The notes beneath the pieces were generated by a model. The model was not told the origin of the DNA and made no database searches. It saw only the letters and a program-made list of their open reading frames with translations. Shown here in pieces: positions 1 through 12,173 of a stretch of 64,000 nt of DNA. The stretch comes from Polytrichum commune. Taxonomy: Eukaryota > Streptophyta > Polytrichopsida > Polytrichales > Polytrichaceae. Within the stretch, counting starts at the first letter, position 1; the number at the start of each line of letters is the position of its first letter. The translations under genes were made by a program, and so were the position numbers. Where the stretch lies: the NCBI GenBank assembly GCA_950295325.1, contig OX485803.1, positions 55,999,554 to 56,063,553 on the forward strand, read 5' to 3'.

Positions 1-1715
1 CCAAGTCAAATGGCATATTCGATACTCAAGGTCGTAGACTTCACCCGTTTGATTGTTTTAGCGTTTAGACGTCTTTGGATCCTTGAAATATTCTAAACCT
101 TAGCCTTATCAAATATTCACTTATTGAATTTAGGTTAGTCAATTAAAAAAAATCATATAATAATCAATTGCCATTTGTTTTAGGAATTTACTTATTAAGC
201 TAACATTTAAATATCAATTTATCCAACTGACTTAATATTTTACTATCTACCACTTATTTGTCTTTATTATTAAATTAATTTTATATAAATAAAAATAACC
301 CTTTACAAATGTTTTGCGCGAAGTATCATGCAAACTGTATTCTACATTGATTATCATATGCGAAATACCATGCATAATGCATTAGCCATAGAAAATTCAA
401 GGTGATTTTTTTATAAATATTCATACTTTTGATTTAATTCAACATCGATAAATATATATTCATTTGTAGGTATGTATTTGTATATTTTGTGACAATACCT
501 AATTGATAAGAGGCGATATCAAATATCGGTTTGACTATTGTAGGTCTTAAATCGAGAGGTTTAAGTCAAATTAAATGAATGCAAAGATATTATATCTCTT
601 TTGTGTATAACACATGTGCAAATATTCAATGAATCGTTAAAAATAATTGTAGATGACAAATATAAATTCAATGACAAAACATCCGTGCTGGTGATTATTA
701 TTATCATTGTACGTACATTCATTAATTATAATAATAATATGATCTAAGGAGAAAATTCTTCAATTGTAGAGATTAACCAACATGTGGAAGTCACTGAATC
801 TCCGTTGTCAGGTAGAGAAGTCTTTGCTTTGGGAAAATACTAGATTTTTGGCTGCAATTAGTTTTGGCTTAAGACATGGGAAACTAGGATAACGTAAGAA
901 GTATTCATCCTTAAATACATCATATATACAAACTCATATAAGTCTTGCATATACCTTCAAAATCCCGGATCTCTCTTTAAAATTATAGTCAAACTTCAAA
1001 TAACCACGAAATTAGCATAAATACTCCAATTCAATAGTGTTTTAGCATTTTGGAAAGCTATCAAAGTGCTTAACAGAATAAAAGAGAAATTAAAGGTTAA
1101 TAATGTACTGTCCAAGGTCCATAGCTCGTCAAAGGTCATACTTCCAAATACATTGTTAGCTGCACTTCCTTTCACTTCATAAGACGCTCTGGCTTCATAT
1201 AAACTTTGTTAACGCCAAGTGTTAGCTTTTTGGAAAGCTAACAACATCACACATGTTTTCTCCAAAATTCATCTTTAAAATCCTTACAAAAAGTTTTCTA
1301 TGCTCTGTTGAAGTTGGTACACACTTTCATTCTTGAATCTAGTTGGCAGTTCAACACCCTCTCGCCTTGAAAGTCATAACTCTCTCTTCAACACTCTAAA
1401 TCAAGAAGTATAAAGCTTCACAGAGAGTTGATACAATAACACTTCACTTGCTCAAATTTCATAAACAAAAACACTATACATAAATTTCTATAAATTTTTA
1501 AAGTCATGGTCTTCTAAATTTCATTACAACAAACAATTTTCCACTCTAACATTCATAGAAATCACATACAAAATCCAAATAGAGCGTACTATATCATTTC
1601 GGAACCACACCGACAAGACGTACCAACTCCCAAAATCTCATAGAAAAATTCCAAGCATACACTAAATTCTCCCTTCCCATATACTATACCTCTCAACTCC
1701 ACTAAACCCCCCCTT
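1..1715. other. AT-rich intergenic DNA, no gene seen
   Basis: I see no coding frame, RNA gene or bounded mobile element here. The sequence is AT-rich with frequent stops on both strands. The 60-codon frame on the - strand near 1.6-1.8 kb overlaps the start of a tandem duplication and looks like chance. Confidence 0.6.
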
Positions 1716-2146
1716 GAAGAGAGAGGGGTCCAACCCCTTAGCCTCCTCTCAAAATCAACACTAACCCACATATGTCACATGAGCTTCAATAAACCATTGG
1801 CTAATGTCAATTAGCTTACTCATCCTTATCTATATTTTATCTTCGCCATAAGGCATCAAAAGTCTACCAAAATGGTAAAGTATTTTTACCTTTCGATTAC
1901 CAAACTTCAAACACACAAGATAAAGTTTGAAGAGAGAGGGGGGGCCCGACCCCTTAGTCTCCTCCTAAAGTCAACACTAGCCCAAATGTATGTCACATGG
2001 GCTTCAACAAACCATTGGCTAATTTACATTAGCTTACTCATCTTTATCTATTCCTTATCTTAGCCATAAGGCATCAAAAGTTTACCAAAATGATAAACTA
2101 TTTTTACCTTTCATTTACCAAACTTCAAATACATAAGATGAGGTTT
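1716..2146. repeat. Tandem duplication, two units of about 215 bp
   Basis: Two adjacent units start with the same gaagagagagg sequence, at 1716 and 1929. They stay alignable throughout, sharing the Rsite-like block ccattggctaat, then cataaggcatcaaaag and accaaacttcaaa. Small substitutions and a longer G-run in the second unit show the duplication is not recent. No coding function is apparent. Confidence 0.85.
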
Positions 2147-2156
2147 GAAAATATTA

Positions 2157-2180
2157 ATATATATATATATATATATATAT
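2157..2180. repeat. (AT)n microsatellite
   Basis: Twelve uninterrupted AT dinucleotides, directly after the tandem duplication. Confidence 0.9.
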
Positions 2181-2230
2181 AACCTTAAATATATTTTTAA
2201 ATAATATTAAAAATAATTCCAAAAGAAATT

Positions 2231-2689
2231 TCATTCCAACTGCAACAACTTGAGGATACATCGAAGAATATCTGCAACGTAGTCCGCTCGAACAGCCTTA
2301 GACAAAGAATTAACTGGACCTTCAAGCCAACGTTGATGACAGCGACTTCTTTTTATAGGCCTAAGATAACAAGACTATTGATCATCATTTAAGCTTTTAA
2401 AAATTCCTTCAAACGTCACATCTCGAGTGTCAGGTTCAACACATCCAACTTGTAACAAAATCACCAATGCACGAGCATCTTGTTGAAGGTTTCCCTGCCA
2501 CTGATGTTCCACATGAGGTTGTTTTGACAGCCGAGAAGGCCCAGCTTCTTCTTGAGGACGCTCGTGTAGTGGTGTAGGACTAGATGGCAAAAGAGTACGA
2601 ATCGGCAGTTGAAATAGAGAAAAATCAAGCTCAAGCTCTGGTTGAAGTTCTTCATCTTGACTCTCAGAATGAACTCTCCAATTCGACAT
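2231..2689 (-). pseudogene. Open frame of unknown family broken by one amber stop
   Basis: From the ATG at 2689 a frame of 104 codons reads MSNWRVHSESQDEE and onward, then meets TAG at 2377-2375. The same frame continues without another stop for about 46 codons (including AVRADYVADILRC) to TGA at 2233-2231. The amino-acid composition (acidic and proline-rich in the first half, amphipathic helix-like at the end) looks more like protein than chance on both sides of the amber. I do not recognise the family. It could be a pseudogene, an exon whose intron removes the stop, or an accessory ORF of a transposon. A SINE lies just upstream of its start on this strand. Confidence 0.35.
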
Positions 2690-2906
2690 GTTGAAAAAAT
2701 AAATCAAAATAACTACATCAAACTGGTGAAGCTTCAAAATGGTCATTTTTCTGATAACATAAATATTTTCTAACAAGAAAACGTCATCTTGAAGCTTCCC
2801 CAAAAGGTGTGTTTATTTCTTCCAATCAAATTTCATTCAAAAAAAAAATTATGTATAAAGAATGGATGGGATATAAATCCTTTCGGCATGCTCCGATAAA
2901 TGTCAA

Positions 2907-3130
2907 GCCGCGGAAGCCCAACTGGTAAAGTGCTTCAAACGCCATAGCACTGGTCCGGGTTCGAAACCATTTGAACCTGTATGAGCGGGCGAATGGTCAC
3001 ATGGCTTGATACTGCTGGTGAAAACTAGGCAGGTAACTACTAGTTGGCGCCACCTACCCCCTGAGCATGCGAGAAGACGTAGAGACTCCAAGTTTCGTGG
3101 TTATAACCACGGCTCTTTCTCTTCCCCCTT
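2907..3130 (+). mobile_element. tRNA-derived SINE
   Basis: The head carries pol III promoter boxes in tRNA order and spacing: an A-box-like AAGCCCAACTGG at about 2915-2925, and a near-perfect B box GGTTCGAAACC at 2958-2968. It is followed by a non-tRNA body and a T-rich 3' region. The surrounding bases do not fold into a normal tRNA acceptor stem, so this is a SINE rather than a working tRNA gene. The exact 3' end and target duplication were not found. Confidence 0.6.
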
Positions 3131-3234
3131 CATTCCTCTGATCTCCCCTTCCCTTTTTGTCTATATTTTTATTATTAATTTTCTTTGTTTTAGTTTTATT
3201 TTCTTTAAATCCTACTCTTAAACCATTCCACACT

Positions 3235-5595
3235 ATATTTACATATTAAACAATTTCTTGCACGACAACGTATGTTATTGTGGTATTTTATTATTATTAT
3301 ATATAATAATTTAGTTATTGGTTTAATTTTTTTGATGATTATGTTGGTTTAATGCGCTTATGAGCGGATTAATAAACACAGTAAATGGTAATTTCTCATC
3401 GTATATCGATTTTGATCATTAGGGTCCATATTATTGTTGTCATATAAATATGAAATATATTTAATTAAAATGATACCAAAATAGGCTATCAAACCAACTT
3501 ATGGATTAGTTTCGAGTGCGATATGATCCACAAATAGTTGATATTAAGTGTAATGTCATGAGTTATTACATATTACATGTTCTCGTTGGATGGGTGAGAT
3601 CATGAAGAAATGAAGGTAGTGATAGTTTTACTGTATAAACAACGAAGAAGTGGAAGGTGGTTGTTCTTGAAGTTGGCGTTATTTTTGTTTCATACTATGG
3701 CAAAATTCATTGGATTTTTTTTTTGTCTTAAGTTATACTATGATTCTTTAAAGATTGCCAAGTTGCATGATAACAAGCATATTCGTGTTTATTTGGCGAA
3801 TATGTGGGCTACTTGAAATGGATTTCATGAGGGATCTAGGGTATGAGAAAAGTCTACCAACACAAAAATTTGGAAAGCTTGTGTTATGTTGTAACAACAA
3901 TCGAACTAGGAGTATGAATATTACGTTTGGAAGTGCATTACGAAGATTTGTACAAGAAAAAAAAACTACGCCATCAAATTTGTAGATAGTTAGTGATATG
4001 ACATTAATAAATGTGTTTTACACTCATAGATTACAATATCATATATTATGTCTCATCACACGAATTTGACTTGTGGTTGTTTATAGGACAAAGACCTACA
4101 ATTATTTCAAAGCGAAGCTTTTCATATAAGGAACATATATTACTTTGGCATTTTAAAGGTATTTGTATTCAAAGAAACCAACAATTTGATTCAAAGTGGA
4201 ATGTTGCTTTGGAGAATAAAAAAATAATCGACAAAATGCATCATGGGAAATCACAACGAGCCATTCATAAAGAATTCATGGAAAACATATTATTGTATGA
4301 CAGAAGTAAAATATCTTATTATGAAAAATAGTTGTAGGAAAAAAATTATCCGTAACAAATGCAATCTTTAATAATTAGAATTACATTTTTGATTAATTAA
4401 GTGCCCTCAAACTCTATGAAATAAAATGCTCATTTGAAATTCGTTGTAATCTATATCAATGCATATTTTGTCATACAAAAGTGTCATGTATTGTTGGTTT
4501 GGCTTTTGTTTTGACTATGGGGATCCACAAGATTTTTGTGTTCACCATATTGTTTTTTGCACCTAGCAAGTTGTGAGGTGGGACCTATTGTTGTTCCGAA
4601 GCTGATTGCTCATATTTTGAGAGCGAAAAAATGGTTGCATATATGATGGAGGTGCACTTGGCCAAATTGATATCATAGAGCTGAAATTGTTTACAATTCA
4701 GGTTTGAGATTTAGTATGCTGGAAATTTTACTATATGTCTCAACTTTATTGGAAGGAATATAATCAAATACCTTTTATTTTGTCTTTTATGTCACACAAC
4801 ATGGTGGGGGATGAGATAAGTTTATACCCAAGAGTGGAGGACACTCATTACATTGACATCGGAATCCGACAAATGGATGTAATTATGGAAGTTAAGCACT
4901 TCCAGTGACTGAGGCCTTCGTTCTTACGGTTTATCCGAGCTGCAGCTTCTATGATAGGTAAGAACTGCCGAAGTTTTGCAACTAAGGATTGGCATAAGCT
5001 TGAGTCCTGACTGGTGATAATTCCTTACATATGCAAATATATGTAGTTTTGAGGGAAGAAAATTACTGTGACAGATTGGAGAGTCAATGATGGTCATACC
5101 CTCTTTTGGGATGTTCTTTCAAACACATGTTGGAGATGTGGGTCAACTATATTTTTTAAAACTTGAGATTTCCTAGACCACATACTAGACAAGGAAGAAT
5201 TGGGGGCATGTTACAACATCTTTGTTAATTGCAAGAAATCACTAAGGTTTTGAGCATTTAACATCTCACAATGCATTTACAATTTTGTCATATTCAAATG
5301 AATACCAATGTGTCATGCATAATGTGACATCCATTATATTTCATGCAAAATATGTTATGCATAATATTTAAAATATCATCATTTATTGAATTGTAACATG
5401 TTTTGCAATGAATAAACACAATTTGATTCATATCCTAGCAAGCTCTAATCCCCTCCGTAAGCAATATGTTTCTTGGATGATCCTCTAGAAGACCCTTCAA
5501 AAAAACGTCTATGTCTTTTTGATGAACGTTACAATCACATACATGGAATAACGTTGTGTTATTTTATTTTTTAAATGTTGCCATATGTCTTACAA
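3235..5595. other. AT-rich DNA with a decayed coding-like stretch at 3.6-4.3 kb
   Basis: Between about 3610 and 4330 the + strand holds three short overlapping frames in different phases. They read as protein-like pieces (for example AKLHDNKHIRVYLANMWAT and HHGKSQRAIHKEF). This looks like one old coding sequence broken by frameshifts, but I do not recognise it. The rest, 4.3-5.6 kb, shows no gene. Confidence 0.4.
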
Positions 5596-8390
5596 TTAAA
5601 GCTTTTTATTTTTCCTTATATGTTTCAAGTTTGCAACTAAGTAATCTTGTAAATTAGAGTACTCTATTGCGGTTTCGGCAAGAGACTCTTGTAACAATAT
5701 CACCATCATCTGATTATTGTGGCCTAGTTTGTTTTGTGTGTCATGTGAGAGCTCGAGGGAGTGAGTTGCATCACCAAGATTTTGATCATATAAAGAAATT
5801 AACGACAACATGTCAAGCGGATCTGCTTTAAAGTTGAGGCAAACGAGGTTTTCTACTTGACCACCTGATTAACATCATCACATAGGTTGATGGCATCTTC
5901 AATATTTTTCTTTTTAATTGTTTGTAAATTTGCAAAACATTGAGACAATGGAAGTGTTCTTTAGGTTCCATGCACCGTGCCAACATGTTGGACAATGACC
6001 TCGTCTTCAATGTTAGGGTGGAGCATTTTAAATATTTTTATGATATGCTTACAAATCATTCATTAGGCATCAATAGAATAGCTACAATGTACCCATTCTA
6101 AATCAGGGAAGTGGGATGGTCCAAACCTTTAGACACTTATTGACCGAGTCGACATATGCAACGTCATCATCAATGCATATTAAAACGTTAGAATTTGGTG
6201 GAATGTTGCAAGTGGAATGTTGCAAGTGCCGGTGTACCACGTGGAAATTGTATCTATTCAAATTTTATGAATGTCGTAGCCTTTGGATAATTATGTTATA
6301 TATCATAGAGTTGTTTGTGTGTCCATTACACCATATGATAATCAATGGAACAACCCTTCCCATACATGACAAGCCCAATTCATTGTAAAACAACAATTCT
6401 TTCAACCTTGTCGTTAAATTTTTTTTACTGCATTTTTTGCCGATGCTTTCCGCAAATGCCATAAGCATAGAAAATTTGGGCAGAAGGCCACACTTTCCTG
6501 AAGAAAATGGATCAAACTCATAATTAAGTTTCAAACATTTCTAAACTACAATGAGTTAGACATATGATGGTGTGAAAACTAGGACCTTGAACTAATAACA
6601 CATGCATATAAAAGCCTTCCAACCGGATATTCATTATATGACCCCACAATAGATGATTAAACAGTATTGCAACAATTTTTGTATGATATTTAGTGCACAA
6701 TACATGTTGCATGATACATACTACAAAACATGTAATGCATAATATGGTATATATCACACTAAATGTATGACAAGATGTGCAATGTATGATATGGTATGTA
6801 TCACAAAATGCATAACATAGAGGCAAATACTTGAGAGTGTTAATTTCAGCTTGTGCATTGTCAACAATTATTGATGATGGACTTCATGTCTCGTGAAAGG
6901 TCTGAACGTTGCAATGCAATGCATCAAGCACAGGTCTAAGATCCTCGTCACGAGACCGTGAAACAATAAAAAAAACTACCGGTATTTTGTTCCTCCAATT
7001 ATCGAACACCATGACTACATAAAGCGGGTACTACACAACCAATAAACCAATAAAATAATGTTATACAAATGTTATACAAATTCCATAATGCAAAATTTAG
7101 TATAGGTTCTACATAAATTCTCAAGTTTAAACATTGGAGCTAGCAACTTACCCTAGTTTGGTTGGTTCCAAACGTCACGTCGATTGCAATTGCACTGTTA
7201 TGGCCAAATTTGGCCATTTGTTGTTGACAATTAGTCTGAATTCCAAGGTTGAATGGGATATCTTCTTAGTTAGTATTATTAAGGTCTAGAAGAGAGTGTT
7301 CTTGACTAAATTTTTTTTTTTAAAAACAAAGTTAGAATTTTCATATATCCATATCTATATGTTGATTGGATTCGAAGGGTGTTTTTTCCACAACTCTTCA
7401 ACTTTCTTCTTGTAAATATTCCATATGTCGGAAGGAAGAAAAAATGTCTCTCTTGTCATCTGTTCGTTACATTTTGCCAACTCCTTCACATTTTGTTTGT
7501 GTTGGCTCATGATTTGAGTTGGAAATCCAAGGCATGCATATGCTCTATATGAAGTTTCATGTCTTCATAGATATTAGACCCCAATGCATGACGAAAACCA
7601 ACCACTGTACTTCCATGCCATGGCTCCCTATGTTTATTTGTATGCTCTACATGTTCATATATGAGTTGACATAACAAGCCATCAAGATAAGGCCTCTTCG
7701 CAACAAAATAACGAAGACACTCACGCTTAATGAACATACCTACCATAGTTTTCCCAATTCTTTGTAGATTGACAAAGAAATCATCATAGTCCAAGATAGT
7801 ATGGGGACCTTGCTTGGCTTCAACTTTTTATGTTTTCTTTTTGTACATTTTTGCGTAGATTTCAAGAGCGTTTGCATGTCGTGTGGAACGATCCATGTCT
7901 TATCATCTGATCTTAAGTTGCATCTATGTTTGAATACAATAGAAAATGTTAAACATTGATAACATGGTTGTAATTTTGTCACATAACATCATAATTATTG
8001 ATGTGTACTATTATCAAGCTTGAATCTCTCAAATTAGAAGCTTAATGTATAGATGGTGGCAACTATTGTGATTTAAGGCCTTTATACTTCATGATTTACA
8101 TGCAAGCATTAAAATGAATAGGCGATGATGCATTAATTTGAGAAATGGCAAGTGGAAATGATTGTAATGGATAACATTATCTTGTTGCAATCCTAAGATT
8201 GTTGGCTTTCGAATTGCTGAGGGATTTTGGAAGATTTATCTTGATAATTTCCTTGGTAAATTTGCATGGGAAGAGGTCATTTTTCAGTTCACCAACTATG
8301 AAGTCATGAAGCCTTTCCCAAGGTATGACTACATAATTGATGATGTTGTAGCGACCATTCCAGACAAAACTCGTTGAGTCCACAAAAGGT
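5596..8390 (-). mobile_element. Decayed MULE-type transposase gene with introns
   Basis: Read on the - strand, frames from 8383 down to 5596 line up in the order of a Mutator-like (MULE) transposase. First come IPWERLHDFIVGE near 8.3 kb and an N-terminal region at 7.98-7.5 kb. Then the first catalytic Asp block DVTFGTNQTR (about 7182-7152), the strand YPLYVVMVFDNWRN, and the second Asp block VDNAQAEIN (about 6873-6845). Then VWPSAQIFYAY near 6.48 kb, and near 6.0 kb the end of a SWIM-like zinc finger, KHIIKIFKMLHPNIEDE. Two introns are visible as GT-AG gaps that restore the frame: 7151-7031 (121 nt) and about 6831-6500. Several frameshifts and stops make it inactive. Terminal inverted repeats were not found, so the element's ends are unknown. 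Confidence 0.8.
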
Positions 8391-8984
8391 CCTCAAAGGC
8401 AAATGGGCTTGTTTGATGGATATTGAGTCGATTCATGTACTCTCATTATCATATATGCTTATACAACTCAAAAAACAATTGAATTAGTTTTGACATCTTT
8501 GTTGTTTGTCTTGTAGTTGGATTTGAGGTCCATGAAGTTGATTATCCTATAATGAAAATTGTAAGTGTTTTACACAAACTACAACTTGTTTCCAACCATG
8601 TCTTAGTAAACTATGATGCAACCACAAAACTTAACAAATCAATATTAATGTGTAGGTGGGTATTTGCAATTAGATCAACAAGTTTGTATTATTAAACCAA
8701 CTACATTAACTAACCGATTAGAGACTCATAAGACTCGTTAGTGATGATCCAAGTGAAGAGGTACATAACAATTGTGGATCTACATTGATATGAACAATAG
8801 ATTATAGTGCGAAAAAAAAAATACTCATACACAACCTACAAACCATGTGTATGTAATATGGGACAAAAGAGGTGTGTGCACTAAGCTATGAAATATTCGC
8901 ATCATAAGCTTAGAGAGGAAGATCACTTGATTACAAGCATTATTTGTGCGAAATAGTTGTGGGCACTATCAAGACCGGATCCGT

Positions 8985-9428
8985 TGATTTTCTTGCACAA
9001 CATATTTGTAGATGTGGTGCATAACACATTTGTAAATCTAGATTTGGTGCATAATGTATTTGTAAATATGGATTTGGTGGACAACACATCTATAAATGTA
9101 AACCTAGTGCATAACACATTCGTAAGCACAACACATTTGTAAATATAGACCTGGAGCATAATACATGTGTAAATATGGATTTGGTGTACAACACATTTGT
9201 AAATCTAGATCTAGTGCATAACACATTTGTAAATATGAATTTAGTGCATAATACATTTGTAGATCTTGAATTGGCGCATAACACATTCCACATATTTCAG
9301 TACATAAAACATTCTACATATTTCAATGCATAACACATTCTACATATTTCAGTGCACAACACATTCTACATATTTCAGTGCATTACACATCCGCAGATAT
9401 GGTTTGCATAACACATTAGCAAATGTGG
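8985..9428. repeat. Minisatellite: about nine 30-bp units, then about five 26-bp units
   Basis: Units follow the pattern gtgcataacacatttgtaaa plus about ten variable bases ending in gatttg. The first block (about 8985-9280) has a 30-bp period. The second (about 9281-9428) is a shorter 26-bp version containing cacattctacatatttca. Because 30 is a multiple of three, several frames stay open on both strands and encode periodic 10-residue peptides. These are judged artefacts of the repeat. Confidence 0.9.
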
Positions 9429-9518
9429 TTGAGAACCGATGGGAAGGGAGCAGGGTACATTCCCAATGCACGGAGGAGGGTCCATGACTCGAAGGATGAC
9501 TAACGTCATTATAACTAA

Positions 9519-9934
9519 GAGCATCCCCACCAGATCGGGTACACGCCAAATAGAGTATATAATATTTTATACCTTTGGGGAGCCCTCCATCTTGGGCGGG
9601 GCAACTCATCTTGAGTCAAAGCCCACCAAAGCCTAGGCATACCACCGGTATAAATAGGAAGCAATCAATAAGACAACGACACCTATTATCTGACATGGGA
9701 TAAAGTAGGATATCGGAGTATCTAATATTAAAGTAATCTCTTGGCGGGCCGGAGGAGGGCCCTTATATGAACCATTTATGGCGGGGGAGAGTCTTTAATT
9801 ACCCAGGCCAGTTCTAAATTATGGGGGACCGGACATTGGTGGGGCTCAATTTATGCCGGTACCGCCACCTAAGAACCCAGGATGCCCCATTTTTGGCGTT
9901 GGCATGCCCCATGCCCGGTCTGGTGGGGACGCTC
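9519..9934. mobile_element. MITE, PIF/Harbinger-like, TAA target duplication
   Basis: The left end GAGCATCCCCACCAGATCGG and the right end CCGGTCTGGTGGGGACGCTC are inverted repeats with two mismatches over 20 bp. The 416-bp element is flanked on both sides by TAA (9516-9518 and 9935-9937), the target site typical of PIF/Harbinger and Tourist elements. The interior is GC-richer than the surroundings and has no transposase frame. Confidence 0.85.
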
Positions 9935-9937
9935 TAA

Positions 9938-11609
9938 CTCCGTTCAAGGTTCCATCCAGTTAGGCAAGTTGCAAGCAACATCATGGGCAGATCCAGATTG
10001 GTTTGGGCACTGACGCGTGGGCTAACGGACAGTGTGTATGTTTGACAAATTTCATGTGACGTTCAACCTCAAATCCAAAGTGTTATGTGACGTTTTCAAA
10101 AACAAAAATGAATGTCAATTGACATCTACATTTTATTCCAAAATGTCACATCAATTTTTGGCTTACACAATATTTTAGAAAACTAATATTTTGAATAATA
10201 AAAAACTATCAATCGAGCTTAAGTATCCTTCGGTCTTGCATGTTTCTCCAAATGTTGAAGATGGTAGTATGAGCCCAAAATGAGTGCTCACATTTGTTTT
10301 ATGTTTAGAATTTAATTAGAATTGCAATTGGAGTGTTATTGAAACAATCAAAAGTATAAAAAGAGTGAGGCTTGGTGTGGATTTATGTTTAGGCCTTAAG
10401 CCATTTTGTGTGGTGAATTAGAAGCTTAGTAACATTAGGGAGTGTTTTGATTAGAGGAGTAGTGCTTGATGAGGCAAGGGGAAGTGCCTTTGATTTAATT
10501 ATTTGAATTAGAACGTGTTCTTGTTGGTTTAGGGGTTGAAGGGTTAGTGGAGAGGATGAGGTCCTACTAAGGGGGAGAAGGTTAAGGGGTTGTGATTGGA
10601 TGCCCTATCTCTCCTCTTCCTCCCTTATCCTCTCTTCTCCTTAAGTTCCCTCTCTTTACCTTTTCTTCTCTCTTCTTCAAAATCTTCCTCTCTCTCTCAA
10701 TGCTCTCTCTCTTTGTCTTTTCACTCTCACCCCTTCCCTCTCTTGTGTGTAGAGGTGTGTGTGTGGGTTGTGGGTAATACCCAAAGGAACGTTAGTCATT
10801 TGATTGTTAGTCCTTAGTTGTTTAGGCTTATAGTTTAATCTAGTTTGATTTAGTTTAGTTTGAATGGTGTTTATGGTTTTATGGTGGTTTAGCTAAGTTG
10901 AGTATTCACATGCAAGGCTTAGCCAACCCCTGGACTAAAACGGCAGCTGGGCCGAAGGCTTAGCCAACCCCTGGACGAGACTGCAGCTGGGTTGAAGGCT
11001 TAGCCAGCCACTGGACTGGGGTTGAGCAGTCCCGGTCACTGCAACCGGTTGTTGGGTAGCAACCACAATAAGGAGTGGGAGCCATTTGAACTAGGGCTTA
11101 GGTAGGAGTTGGGTTATGAGTTAAGGGGGGTAGCTAGGTAGAATTTAGGAAGTTAGCGGGGTTAGCATTGGAGTTACAATTAGGAACCCCTTAAGTTGGA
11201 GGTTGTTGACGTTAGGGAGTGAACTTGTGAGTGAATTTAGAAGTGACTTGCAATAGAGGAATGCTAAGATAGTGATAAGAGAAAGAAGTGTTTTTTAACA
11301 CTTGTATCCTTATCATGGAATGAATTGATGTGCTAAACTTGATGTAAAGCACCAGGGTGAGTTGTGTGGTTCCCCACAAAGAGGACGGCCTTGGGTGACG
11401 ATTGCGGATTAAGGTATTAGAAATTTAATTGTCACATGGAGTCGACAAGCCATAGCCTCACGGAGGCTAAGATCACTAATGAGAAGGTCTTGGCTAATAT
11501 CAAGGTCTCAAGAGGGATATCACTAAGGGCATGTGTAGCCAAGGCCGCGGGGTGGACCCTTGAGAAGGCCAATGCTCTACCTATTCAAGAGGCTAACATC
11601 AATAAAACA
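9938..11609. other. Intergenic DNA with pyrimidine-rich and repeat stretches
   Basis: No gene is recognised. About 10.60-10.74 kb is strongly CT-rich, which accounts for the Leu/Ser/Phe-rich frames there. A three-unit minisatellite lies at 10.91-11.04 kb. The stretch 11.2-11.6 kb looks like ordinary non-coding DNA. Confidence 0.5.
10914..11036. repeat. Minisatellite, three units of about 40 bp
   Basis: The block aaggcttagccaacccctgg followed by gcagctgg recurs three times with small changes. The third unit has agccactgg in place of acccctgg. Confidence 0.85.
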
Positions 11610-12173
11610 TCATGATTCTAAGTAAGTTGGGAGTTCATTGAGATGGGAGTTACATTCCATGTTACCGCGAGTTTTGGTATGACACTTGTGATTCTCAAAA
11701 CCACCACCCGGACTAGGACGCTTAAGGGTGGTGGGTTTGGCCTCATAGGTAGCCCAATCCATTGCATCCACTTCAAGCCCACAAAGAGAAACCCGCATAA
11801 GAGCATCAAGGGTCTTCAAGTTCAACCTATTGCGCAAGTGGCTTTTGATTGCACTTCGTTTGGAAAATCCTCTCTTACAAATAACTATACTTGATGGAAT
11901 GAGTATAATTTTTTGCCAAAGTTGCATAAGTTTAGGCCAATTTGTGTGCCATTCCAAATTGCTACCACATATGCGCCAAGCCTCAAATATCGTTTTGTTC
12001 TCACACTCATGTCGAAGTGTTTCCGTAAATTCCAAGAGTTCTCCCTTACACATGTCACTCTCTTCTTCAGTGTATTGAAACTTCAACAATATCCTTTCGA
12101 GCCACAATTCGGTATTTGTGATTCGGTCACTATCATTGCTTGGATAATTACGGACATAAACTCTCAAAGGTGA
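11610..12173 (-). pseudogene. hAT transposase, C-terminal fragment
   Basis: A 185-codon frame on the - strand ends with the hAT C-terminal dimerisation region: CKRGFSKRSAIKSHLRN, then LKTLDALMRVSLCGL. The pattern RGFS-x(5)-KS-x-LR-x(7)-TL-x-A-x-MRV is shared with the second hAT fragment at 27.9-28.6 kb. The family's usual Cys-Glu-Arg-Gly is Cys-Lys-Arg-Gly here. The N-terminal BED zinc finger and the catalytic region are absent, and no flanking inverted repeats were seen, so this is a transposon remnant rather than a host gene. Confidence 0.8.

Noticed and set aside
2905-2985. Functional tRNA gene
   Set aside because: The A and B boxes are present, but no complete cloverleaf with paired acceptor stem can be drawn, so a SINE head is the better reading.
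4850-4990. Possible 5S rRNA or 5S-derived sequence
   Set aside because: Only a dozen bases (gaagttaagcac) match the conserved 5S core; the remaining promoter boxes and stems are missing.
8923-9293. Repetitive peptides of 60-78 residues on both strands
   Set aside because: They arise from a 30-bp minisatellite whose period is a multiple of three; open frames exist on both strands at once.
10592-10817. Secreted Leu/Ser/Phe-rich peptide frames
   Set aside because: They come from a CT-rich low-complexity run and appear in two frames at once.
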